Source of the DNA: Solibacillus ferritrahens
Lineage (GTDB): Bacteria > Bacillota > Bacilli > Bacillales_A > Planococcaceae
Length of the DNA: 64,000 bases
Reading direction: 5' to 3'
NCBI RefSeq assembly: GCF_037027585.1
Contig: NZ_JAXCLE010000013.1
Location: 1 to 64,000 of the forward strand
Shown: in pieces, positions 18,318-25,074 of the stretch
Layout: each line of letters begins with the position of its first letter
How positions within the stretch are numbered: the stretch's first letter is position 1
The notes under the pieces: model-generated
Seen by the model: the letters and a program-made list of their open reading frames with translations, nothing else
Databases searched by the model: none
Told to the model about the DNA's origin: nothing
Translations under genes and position numbers: made by a program

Positions 18318-19589
18318 ATGACAAACGATTTACTGCAAGATTTAGAATGGCGTGGCTTGTTATACCAACAAACAGATGCAGAAGGTATGGAAAAACTTTT
18401 AAACGAGGAAAAAGTTTCGTTATATGTGGGTGTAGACCCAACAGCAGATTCCATGCACATCGGTCATATCGTACCACTACTTACATTACGCCGTTTCCAA
18501 AAAGCGGGTCATACACCGATTTTATTAGTTGGGGGAGCTACAGGTACTGTTGGAGATCCGTCAGGACGTTCTGAAGAGCGCCAACTACAGACGATGGAGC
18601 AAATCGACAAAAACGTTCAAGGTCTAAAAAAACAAATGGAGCGTTTATTCGATTTCTCATCAGATGCAGCAAACGGTGCTGTATTAGTAAATAATAATGA
18701 TTGGGTTGGCCCAATGTCATTAATCGATTTTTTACGTGATTACGGGAAATTAATTAATGTAAACTACATTTTAAATAAAGACACAGTAGCATCACGCTTA
18801 GATTCAGGTATTTCATTTACTGAATTTGCTTACACATTAATTCAAGGAATCGACTTCAACCATTTATACGATCACCATAATGTTCGTATTCAAGTAGGTG
18901 GCTCGGATCAATGGGGCAATATTACGACTGGTTTAGAAATGATTCGTAAAACACACGACGAAAATGCAAAAGCATTCGGAATTACAATCCCACTTGTAAC
19001 AAAAGCAGACGGTACAAAATTCGGTAAAACAGCAGGTGGCGCAGTATGGCTGGATGCTGAGAAAACATCACCATATGAGTTCTACCAGTTCTGGATCAAC
19101 ACTGCAGATGCAGACGTTGTAAAATACCTTAAAATCTTTACTTTCTTAACACGTGATGAAATTGAAGCATTGGCTGTAAGTGTGGAAGAAGAGCCGCATT
19201 TACGTAAAGCACAAAAAGCTTTAGCTGAAGAGATGACACGCCTTATCCACGGTAAAGCTGGTCTAGAAGCAGCGGAGCGTATTACAAAAGCATTATTCTC
19301 AGGGGATTTAAAAGCACTATCAGTAGATGAAATGAAAGTGGCATTTGCTGGCGTTCCATCTGTAGAGGTAGCAAAAGAAGACAAAAACATTGTTGAATTA
19401 ATTGTGGAAGCCGGCATTTCATCGTCAAAACGCCAAGCACGTGAAGATGTAACTAACGGTGCGATCAGCGTAAACGGAGAAAAGGTTACAGAGTTAGAAT
19501 ATGTGATTGATGGAAAAGACCGATTAGAAGATGCATTCGCGATTATCCGTCGAGGAAAGAAAAAATATCACATGGTGAAATTTGTTTAA
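18318..19589 (+). CDS. tyrS: Tyrosyl-tRNA synthetase
   Basis: A 423-residue class I synthetase, close to the usual Bacillus TyrS length (about 420). HIGH is at 47-50, KFGKT (234-238) replaces KMSKS, and the C-terminal S4 RNA-binding domain (about 355-423, SSKRQAREDVTNGAI) is intact. GGAGAG precedes the ATG. Controlled by the T-box leader and ended by its own terminator. Confidence 0.97.
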   Translation: MTNDLLQDLEWRGLLYQQTDAEGMEKLLNEEKVSLYVGVDPTADSMHIGHIVPLLTLRRFQKAGHTPILLVGGATGTVGDPSGRSEERQLQTMEQIDKNVQGLKKQMERLFDFSSDAANGAVLVNNNDWVGPMSLIDFLRDYGKLINVNYILNKDTVASRLDSGISFTEFAYTLIQGIDFNHLYDHHNVRIQVGGSDQWGNITTGLEMIRKTHDENAKAFGITIPLVTKADGTKFGKTAGGAVWLDAEKTSPYEFYQFWINTADADVVKYLKIFTFLTRDEIEALAVSVEEEPHLRKAQKALAEEMTRLIHGKAGLEAAERITKALFSGDLKALSVDEMKVAFAGVPSVEVAKEDKNIVELIVEAGISSSKRQAREDVTNGAISVNGEKVTELEYVIDGKDRLEDAFAIIRRGKKKYHMVKFV

Positions 19590-19601
19590 CTAAATGGTTT
19601 T

Positions 19602-19638
19602 GAAACGTCTTGGAAATAAGTTTTCCAAGGCGTTTTTT
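19602..19638 (+). terminator. tyrS terminator
   Basis: AACGTCTTGGAA pairs with TTCCAAGGCGTT, followed by T6. Confidence 0.85.
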
Positions 19639-19691
19639 AAAAGGGATTTTAGGAATTATAAAGAACGTAATAATGAGAAGGGAGAGATGAT

Positions 19692-20864
19692 ATGAAGAAA
19701 AAATCGTATTGGGGACAAATTGGAATGTCCATTTTTGTACTGCTAGGAGCAAGCTTTTTCACGTTTGTTATTGTTTTCACGTTTCTACTGGCGGGCAACA
19801 TTCATTACATACCGCTAATAATTGCAGTAGCTTCAATTTTATATATAGGTTTTGTCCTTCAAATTTTTGATGTATTTTACCAAAAGAAAAAACGTGTGAA
19901 AGTGTATTGGGGACTAGCAGCAATTATTATCGCCATTACATGTATTCAACCAATCTATAAGTGGTTGGATAGCAGGGTGCCAACTGTTGATGCTGAGGTT
20001 AATATTTATCAGTATGAACCGTTCGTAGAAGGCAATCAATTAGTGGAGCTGGAACAAACTGCGTCCCTGAAATTAGAGGAACCTTTACCGATCATAGATG
20101 GTGCGACGGCATTGTATCCACTTTATGCGGCAATCGCTCAAGAAGTATACCCTGAAAAAAATTATAATCCATATAAGAGTGAGGTAATGGTCAACCAAAC
20201 ACATGAAGCCTATACGAATCTAATTTTAGGAAGGGCGGATATGATTTTTGCGGCGGGACCATCTGAAAATCAAAAAAAGCGAGCGGAAGATAAGGGTTTT
20301 GAATTGGTATTAACCCCTATTGGAAAAGAAGCATTCGTATTTTTTGTAAATAGTAAAAATGATATTAACGGTTTATCGTTGGAACAAATTAAAGGAATAT
20401 ATTCCGGTGAAATTACAAATTGGTCTGAAGTTGGTGGAGGAAATGATGAAATCCGTGCCTTCCAAAGACCGCAGGATAGCGGGTCCCAAACTGCTTTACA
20501 ACGTTTAATGGGGGATACGCCTTTAATGGAAGCCCCAACTGAAGATATTGCAACTGGTATGGGCGGAATAATTAATGAGGTATCCCAATATAAAAATTAT
20601 AAAAATGCAATTGGTTATACATTCCGCTATTACTCAAATGAAATGGTGCGGAATAAAGAAATAAAACTATTGGAAGTTAATGGGGTGGCTCCTACAAAAG
20701 AAACAATTCGTTCCAATGCCTATCCAATTGCTTCGGAATTTTATATTGTGACGGCCGGTGAGCCAACTGGCAATGTAAAAATATTAATTGATTGGATATT
20801 GTCAGAAGAAGGTCAATCTTTAATAGAAAAAGCGGGGTATGTTTCCTTAATTTCAGAAGAATAA
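19692..20864 (+). CDS. Membrane-anchored PstS-like phosphate-binding protein
   Basis: A 390-residue protein with three hydrophobic segments (about 10-34, 38-62 and 72-92) followed by a periplasmic-binding-protein type II domain (about 125-388). The segment DGATALYPLYAAIAQ matches the PstS loop (G-S/A-T-x-x-x-P-L), and RPQDSGSQTALQRLMG matches the second anion loop (SGS/T). It is therefore likely a phosphate or oxyanion binding domain facing outward, tethered by a multi-pass anchor instead of a lipid. No pstCAB genes are adjacent, so it may be a sensor or scavenger rather than a transporter subunit. GAAGGGAGAG precedes the ATG. Family assignment is fairly sure; function is inference. Confidence 0.72.
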   Translation: MKKKSYWGQIGMSIFVLLGASFFTFVIVFTFLLAGNIHYIPLIIAVASILYIGFVLQIFDVFYQKKKRVKVYWGLAAIIIAITCIQPIYKWLDSRVPTVDAEVNIYQYEPFVEGNQLVELEQTASLKLEEPLPIIDGATALYPLYAAIAQEVYPEKNYNPYKSEVMVNQTHEAYTNLILGRADMIFAAGPSENQKKRAEDKGFELVLTPIGKEAFVFFVNSKNDINGLSLEQIKGIYSGEITNWSEVGGGNDEIRAFQRPQDSGSQTALQRLMGDTPLMEAPTEDIATGMGGIINEVSQYKNYKNAIGYTFRYYSNEMVRNKEIKLLEVNGVAPTKETIRSNAYPIASEFYIVTAGEPTGNVKILIDWILSEEGQSLIEKAGYVSLISEE

Positions 20865-20967
20865 CGGTTGAAAAATAAGAGAATCATATTTAAGTACAAT
20901 AATTTTGAATCGCCCACAGTATGCCAGTATAATAGAGTATAGACATATTTTTTAGGGGGATTTTGTT

Positions 20968-21585
20968 TTGAATGAGCAGTTGGCACATGCAGTCGATGAT
21001 CGACATGCGGTATTAAGTATTGCTACCAAACCTCGTGATACCATTCGTTATGTTCTAACACATAAAAAGTTATCTTATTTCATTATCGTAGGTATTATCG
21101 GTATGTTTGCAAGCAATTTAATTAGCTTTATCGGTTCGGATTTTACAGGGGCATATACTTTAGGTGATATCGTTTATTCGACATTATTATCAAGTTTATT
21201 GCTATACTTTCTTTCTACAGCATTATCAGCGGGTGTTTTAACACTATCAGCAAAAGCATTCGGCGGGGTAGGTAAGTTTAAAGAAATGTTCCGCATGATT
21301 AGTGTAACGATGATTCCTTATATTTGGATATTACCGATAATATTGTTTTGGATGCAATTTGCGCCGCAATCTTTTTTTAATATTACTTATATTGAAACAT
21401 CATTAAGTGATTTAATCCTGCAGTTTGTATGTGGTACGTTTATAATTATCGCCAGTTTATGGACATATGTAATTACAGTAGTTGGTATTTCAGAAGTGCA
21501 CCGTATCTCAACATGGAAAGCATTTTTCGCTTCCTTTATCGTGATAATAATATTAATGGTAAGTGCTGGTTATTTCTTGTTTTAA
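20968..21585 (+). CDS. Yip1-domain integral membrane protein
   Basis: A 205-residue protein with about five hydrophobic helices (roughly 38-58, 70-100, 115-135, 150-175 and 185-205) and a hydrophilic N-terminus containing TKPRDTIRYVL, the hallmark opening of bacterial YIP1-family proteins. No enzymatic motif is seen; the family function in bacteria is unknown. Translation starts at TTG, with AGGGGGA 8 nt upstream. Its native terminator has been split by an insertion sequence. Confidence 0.75.
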   Translation: MNEQLAHAVDDRHAVLSIATKPRDTIRYVLTHKKLSYFIIVGIIGMFASNLISFIGSDFTGAYTLGDIVYSTLLSSLLLYFLSTALSAGVLTLSAKAFGGVGKFKEMFRMISVTMIPYIWILPIILFWMQFAPQSFFNITYIETSLSDLILQFVCGTFIIIASLWTYVITVVGISEVHRISTWKAFFASFIVIIILMVSAGYFLF

Positions 21586-21587
21586 AT

Positions 21588-21602
21588 AAAAAGACATTCA
21601 CA
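21588..21602. terminator. Left arm of an IS-interrupted two-way terminator
   Basis: AAAAAGACATTCACA is the ascending arm of a hairpin whose partner TGTGAGTGTCTTTTT lies at 23120-23134 on the other side of the insertion sequence. Removing the IS and one copy of the 3-bp duplication restores a 15-bp stem (one G-T pair) with an 11-nt loop and T-runs both ways, between the Yip1 gene and the small minus-strand gene. Confidence 0.8.
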
Positions 21603-21617
21603 TTGTAGCATGAACTG

Positions 21618-21667
21618 AACCCCGAATAGTGGACACTTTAAAAAAAGTGGACCTATTCGGGGTTTTT
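21618..21667 (+). terminator. Hairpin at the IS left end, terminator-like
   Basis: AACCCCGAATAG (21618-21629) pairs with CTATTCGGGGTT (21653-21664), running into TTTTT at 21663-21667. It lies between the left IS end and orfA, so it would block read-through from outside into the transposase. Confidence 0.7.
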
Positions 21668-21730
21668 CTATTTTCTTCACCGAAAAATCCCGTTATACTG
21701 ACCATACAATTTAAGAACGGGAGAATCATC

Positions 21731-22159
21731 ATGAGTAAAATAATTTTTAATGAACATCAACGCAGACAAATTGAAGTGAATCCAAATGTTGCATCAGTTT
21801 CAGATCGAGCGATTCAATATACAGCAGAATTTAAACTAAAAGCTATTCAAGAAAATCAATCAGGTAAGGGCCCAGCTCAAATTTTTAGAGAAGCTGGATT
21901 TGATTTAGAAATCATTGGACTAAAAAAAGCTCAAAGCGCAATTAAGCGTTGGAAGAAAACCTATCAAAACCTTGGGGAACAAGGATTTTTAGAGGAACGT
22001 CGTGGAAAAGGCAGTACAGGTCGCCCTAGCACTGAAAAACTATCAGCGGACAAAAAGTTAGAGAAAGCTGAAGCGCGTATTCGACTTTTAGAAGCTGAAT
22101 TAACACTTCTAAAAAAGCTCGACGAAATGGAAAGGCAGGCGAAGAAGAACCGGTTCTAA
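21731..22159 (+). CDS. IS3-family OrfA (helix-turn-helix, leucine-zipper)
   Basis: A 142-residue protein. The N-terminal half has a transposase-type HTH (YTAEFKLKAIQENQSG to SAIKRWKK) and a basic RRGKGSTGRPS patch. The C-terminal part is a coiled coil (LEKAEARIRLLEAELTLLKKL) typical of OrfA dimerisation. The ATG at 21731 has GGGAG upstream; the frame is open further upstream but lacks a ribosome site. OrfA alone usually regulates transposition; joined to OrfB by frameshifting it forms the transposase. Confidence 0.88.
   Translation: MSKIIFNEHQRRQIEVNPNVASVSDRAIQYTAEFKLKAIQENQSGKGPAQIFREAGFDLEIIGLKKAQSAIKRWKKTYQNLGEQGFLEERRGKGSTGRPSTEKLSADKKLEKAEARIRLLEAELTLLKKLDEMERQAKKNRF
22111..22117 (+). 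other. Programmed -1 frameshift site (A6G)
   Basis: A-AAA-AAG is in register with the orfA codons AAA AAG. After a -1 slip the frame from 22117 runs without a stop to the orfB ATG at 22219 and on to 23061, giving a fused OrfAB. Confidence 0.8.
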
Positions 22160-22218
22160 CACCAAGAGAAAAATACCAAGCAATTAACGAAACGATTCGA
22201 CTGTATCAACTCAAAAAC

Positions 22219-23061
22219 ATGACACGCTATTTATGCAAAGTAGCGAATGTCAGTCCAAGTGGTTACTATAAATGGCTTCAAAATGCAGATAAGGATGCAC
22301 TTCGTGAAGAATCAGATTATCAAGATTACTTATTACTGAAATCGATTTATGATAAAGAGAAAGGAAAGGTTGGCTATCGTGGATTTTATATGGCATTAGT
22401 TGATGTATTAGACCAACCCATGAATCATAAAAAGATTCTTCGTTTAATGCGTAAATTTAATTTATACGCGAAAATTCGCCGTGCGAACCCCTATCGCCAT
22501 TTAGAAAAAGCGACAGCGTCACACCGCCGTATACCGAATCATTTAAATCGCGAGTTTAACCAAGATGAGCCTGGAAAAGTATTCTTGACCGATATTACAT
22601 ACTTACAATATAGAGGTGGTCAAACGGCTTATTTATCTTGCGTAAAAGACGTAGCTACAAGAGAAATCGTTGCCTATGTGCTATCAACAACACTTAAAAT
22701 GTCAATTGTGTATGAGACACTTGAACAATTAAATATTCATCTAGATGGTAATCTTCATCCAGAAGCAATGATTCATTCAGATCAAGGTTTTCATTATACG
22801 CACCCAGGATTTCAACAGCTTGTGAAAGAAATGGACCTGAAACAGTCGATGTCACGCCGAGGAAACTGCCTAGACAATGCGCCAATGGAATCGTTCTTTG
22901 GGCATTTTAAAGATGAAGTCGATTATAAGGAAGCTGAAAACTTAGCTGAATTGCATACACTAGTCGTTGATTATATGAATCATTACAACCATACAAGAAA
23001 ACAATGGACATTAAAAAAGATGACGCCGGCAACATACCGAAGTCATCTAATCGCAGCTTAA
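22219..23061 (+). CDS. IS3-family OrfB transposase catalytic subunit
   Basis: A 280-residue rve/DDE integrase-core protein with an HTH_21-like N-terminal region (YRGFYMALVDVL). The catalytic triad is in DITYL, HSDQGFHYTHP (second Asp) and NAPMESFFGHFK (Glu). The open frame extends upstream to the slippery site, so the natural product is most likely the OrfAB fusion (129 orfA codons plus 315). The ATG at 22219 has no good ribosome site, consistent with expression by frameshifting. Confidence 0.92.
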   Translation: MTRYLCKVANVSPSGYYKWLQNADKDALREESDYQDYLLLKSIYDKEKGKVGYRGFYMALVDVLDQPMNHKKILRLMRKFNLYAKIRRANPYRHLEKATASHRRIPNHLNREFNQDEPGKVFLTDITYLQYRGGQTAYLSCVKDVATREIVAYVLSTTLKMSIVYETLEQLNIHLDGNLHPEAMIHSDQGFHYTHPGFQQLVKEMDLKQSMSRRGNCLDNAPMESFFGHFKDEVDYKEAENLAELHTLVVDYMNHYNHTRKQWTLKKMTPATYRSHLIAA

Positions 23062-23119
23062 GCACAACTACATGTCTTTTTATTATACTGTCTACAAAAT
23101 AGGGTTCAGTTCAGCATCT

Positions 23120-23134
23120 TGTGAGTGTCTTTTT
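23120..23134. terminator. Right arm of the IS-interrupted two-way terminator
   Basis: TGTGAGTGTCTTTTT complements 21588-21602. On the minus strand it would have ended the small gene at 23153-23311. Confidence 0.75.
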
Positions 23135-23152
23135 ATTTTGTATAGCAAAACA

Positions 23153-23311
23153 TTAAGAAGGGTTGATTACATCAGGACTGTTACCATTTTGAATTTGACT
23201 GTTTGATCCGGAAATGTCATAAGCAATTAATGTTACGTCCAACTTTTCTTCCAGTTGTTTGATTGCATTGAGTTTTTCATTATTCAGTTCGGCAAATTTT
23301 GCATCTTCCAA
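23153..23311 (-). CDS. Small hypothetical protein, 52 aa, TTG start
   Basis: A 52-codon frame beginning TTG at 23311, with AAAGGA 9 nt upstream on the minus strand. The product begins MEDAKFAELNNEKLNAIKQL, continues with EEKLDVTLIAYDIS and ends DVINPS. It has an amphipathic, charged N-terminal helix, a short beta-like LDVTLIAYD segment and a polar tail, with no membrane helix or cysteine. Reasons to call it real: good ribosome site, codon use like its neighbours, and a stop codon followed by a former two-way terminator. I do not know a function. Confidence 0.65.
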   Translation of the reverse strand: MEDAKFAELNNEKLNAIKQLEEKLDVTLIAYDISGSNSQIQNGNSPDVINPS

Positions 23312-23563
23312 AAAATCACATCCTTTAATAAATTATAAATTAAGTATGTGAGATATTTTAATGTTTATTCGTTTGCAGAAATGAGATATTGGGGTATACA
23401 AATAGTAACGCAAGATAAGTTATATAAAGTAGATTAACCCCACAACAATACAAAATATTTTTCTCTGAAGTTGAATAAGAAAAAGTAAACTTATCAGATT
23501 AATAGTTTGTCCTTTGGTTTCTTATTTGCGTGCAATTGTAGGTAGAAGTTGGGAGGTGTAACA

Positions 23564-23770
23564 ATGGATAAATCTTACAATGTTACTATTTTAGTAGATG
23601 GTTTAGGTCCTAATTTAGATAAAAAAGTTAAAGATAATATAAAACTTGATTATCAAACATTAGATTTAATAATCAAATCTCAAGGAGTTTGGTTTGATGA
23701 GAAAAGCCATTCAGTTTCAAGTGTTCATATAGGTTTAGAAAATGATGCAACTATTTATATTTCTGAATAA
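23564..23770 (+). CDS. Small hypothetical protein, 68 aa
   Basis: A 68-residue acidic protein (MDKSYNVTILVDGLGPNLDK to NDATIYISE). GGGAGG lies 7 nt before the ATG at 23564; an in-frame ATG 15 nt upstream overlaps the ribosome site and is rejected. Predicted alternating beta strands; no membrane segment, metal site or recognised motif. A terminator follows at once, so it is a stand-alone gene. It lies between the IS region and rpsD, where the B. subtilis order has nothing equivalent, so it is probably accessory. Confidence 0.7.
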   Translation: MDKSYNVTILVDGLGPNLDKKVKDNIKLDYQTLDLIIKSQGVWFDEKSHSVSSVHIGLENDATIYISE

Positions 23771-23784
23771 AAAAATTTTTCGTC

Positions 23785-23816
23785 TAGCCACACCTAATAC
23801 GGTGCTGGCTTTTTAT
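23785..23816 (+). terminator. Terminator after the 68-aa gene
   Basis: AGCCACACC pairs with GGTGCTGGCT (one bulge), followed by TTTTT. Confidence 0.75.
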
Positions 23817-23840
23817 TATGTATTAAAGGAGGTCACCTTA

Positions 23841-23876
23841 TTGCAAAATACAATAAAAAAACCTAGAAAACATTGA
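23841..23876 (+). other. Eleven-codon frame with a near-perfect Shine-Dalgarno
   Basis: AAAGGAGGT (23825-23833) sits 7 nt before a TTG that opens an 11-codon frame (MQNTIKKPRKH, stop TGA). The ribosome site is among the strongest in the window, yet the frame runs straight into the rpsD terminator. It may be a decayed gene start, a leader peptide without a following gene, or chance. Confidence 0.3.
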
Positions 23877-23897
23877 TTTAACAACGTTTCTAGGCTT
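23855..23897 (-). terminator. rpsD terminator
   Basis: On the minus strand GCCTAGAAAC pairs with GTTTTCTAGG across a loop of about 14 nt, followed by T7. Confidence 0.85.
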
Positions 23898-23927
23898 TTC
23901 CGAACTACTCTTTGCAGAGCAATCAAA

Positions 23928-24530
23928 TTAACGAGAGTAGAACTCTACGATTAATTGTTCGTTGATTTCAGCAGATAATTCAGAGCGCTCTGGCATACGT
24001 ACGAAAGTACCTACTTTAGAGTCTGCATCGAATGATAAATATTCTGGTACGAAGCTGTTAACTTCCATTGATTCAGATACTACTGAAAGGTTAGCTGATT
24101 TCTCACGTAAAGAGATCGTTTGACCTGGTTTTACTGAGTATGATGGGATATCAACGCGTTTACCATCAACTAAAATGTGGCCGTGGTTAACTAATTGACG
24201 AGCTGCACGACGAGTGCGAGCTAAACCTAAACGGTATACTAAGTTGTCAAGGCGAGTTTCAAGTAAGATCATGAAGTTTTCACCTTGTACGCCTTGTAAT
24301 TTACCAGCTTTAAGGTAAGTATTTTTGAATTGACGTTCAGTCATACCATACATATGACGTAATTTTTGTTTTTCAGTTAATTGTAGACCGTACTCTGATT
24401 TTTTACCGCGAGAGTTCGGGCCGTGTTGACCTGGTGCGTAAGGACGTTTTGCGATTTCTTTACCTGTGCCGCTTAATGAAATACCAAGACGACGAGATAG
24501 TTTCCAAGATGGACCTGTATAACGAGACAT
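23928..24530 (-). CDS. rpsD: 30S ribosomal protein S4
   Basis: A 200-residue primary 16S-rRNA-binding protein. The N-terminal MSRYTGPSWKLSRRLGISLS, the central ARTRRAARQLVNHGHILVDG (S4 domain) and the C-terminal LIVEFYSR are canonical. The early zinc cysteines of some S4 proteins are absent, as in other C-minus forms. AGGAGGAG precedes the ATG. It is unlinked from the alpha operon, as in B. subtilis, where S4 represses its own gene through the leader. Confidence 0.98.
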   Translation of the reverse strand: MSRYTGPSWKLSRRLGISLSGTGKEIAKRPYAPGQHGPNSRGKKSEYGLQLTEKQKLRHMYGMTERQFKNTYLKAGKLQGVQGENFMILLETRLDNLVYRLGLARTRRAARQLVNHGHILVDGKRVDIPSYSVKPGQTISLREKSANLSVVSESMEVNSFVPEYLSFDADSKVGTFVRMPERSELSAEINEQLIVEFYSR

Positions 24531-24690
24531 AATTGTGTCTCCTCCTTTAAATTTGGTTTTTGTTGTAAAAGAAAAAACCAGTTGTACCCGACATTAAACG
24601 GTATTCTATTTTCATGTATCTTCGCCCATGCAGCCGAGAGGGTTACACAATACACCATTCTAACTAAGATAGAAGGAACAAAATACACGA
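24531..24690 (-). promoter_or_regulatory. Probable S4 autoregulatory mRNA leader
   Basis: The long untranslated stretch before rpsD has structured elements on the minus strand: CCCTCTCGGCTGCATGGGCG and a stem TACCG/CGGGTA just before the ribosome site. In B. subtilis rpsD is autoregulated by S4 binding to such a leader. Position and structure suggest the same; no covariance test was possible. Confidence 0.4.
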
Positions 24691-25074
24691 TTAAGTTATA
24701 CAACTACTGCATTCATTTTACACAAAGGCTATTGTATCTTTTTTTTAACAATACGTCAACAAATAGTAATATTACAGTGAAGCAGTAAATTCCAAGTATG
24801 AAGTACTAGGAGAATAAAAGAAGTATAAATTAGAGGAAAGAATATCAATTGGAATAAGTAATCTCACAAAAAGAAAGGATTAGGTAATTATACATATAAG
24901 GGAAAATGGTTATGAGGCAGAAAATAATCGTTTTTCCAATAAAAACGATACTATTAGAGGTGTTTATTAGAAAAATATTACAAAAATTAATAGTCAATTA
25001 GGCATAAAAAGTGTATACTTAAGAATAAGTATTAAGAAACTGACAATGGTAATAGTGAAAGAAAAGGTGATTTA
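24691..25074. other. Intergenic region between rpsD leader and dgcP
   Basis: A+T-rich, no convincing gene. It holds a perfect 9-bp inverted repeat ATCGTTTTT / AAAAACGAT (24927-24949, 5-nt loop) without a T-tract. A TATACT near 25014 could be the -10 box of dgcP, but no good -35 was found. Confidence 0.5.

Larger units (their letters stand above)
21611..23113 (+). mobile_element. Complete IS3-family insertion sequence (IS150-like), 1503 bp
   Basis: The ends are imperfect inverted repeats beginning TGAACTGAACCC, identical for 12 bp, and the element opens TG and closes CA. A 3-bp direct repeat GCA flanks it (21608-21610 and 23114-23116), the duplication size typical of IS3-family elements. It carries orfA and orfB in frames 0 and -1 with an A6G slippery site. 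Both frames and both ends look intact, so it is probably active and recent. Confidence 0.93.

Noticed and set aside
23393..23444. GGGGT and ACCCC segments as arms of a structured RNA
   Set aside because: The paired segments are only 5-7 nt and about 45 nt apart in A+T-rich sequence, easily expected by chance.
24927..24949. Perfect 9-bp inverted repeat as a terminator or small RNA end
   Set aside because: No T-tract on either strand and no gene reading into it; kept only as a note in the intergenic entry.
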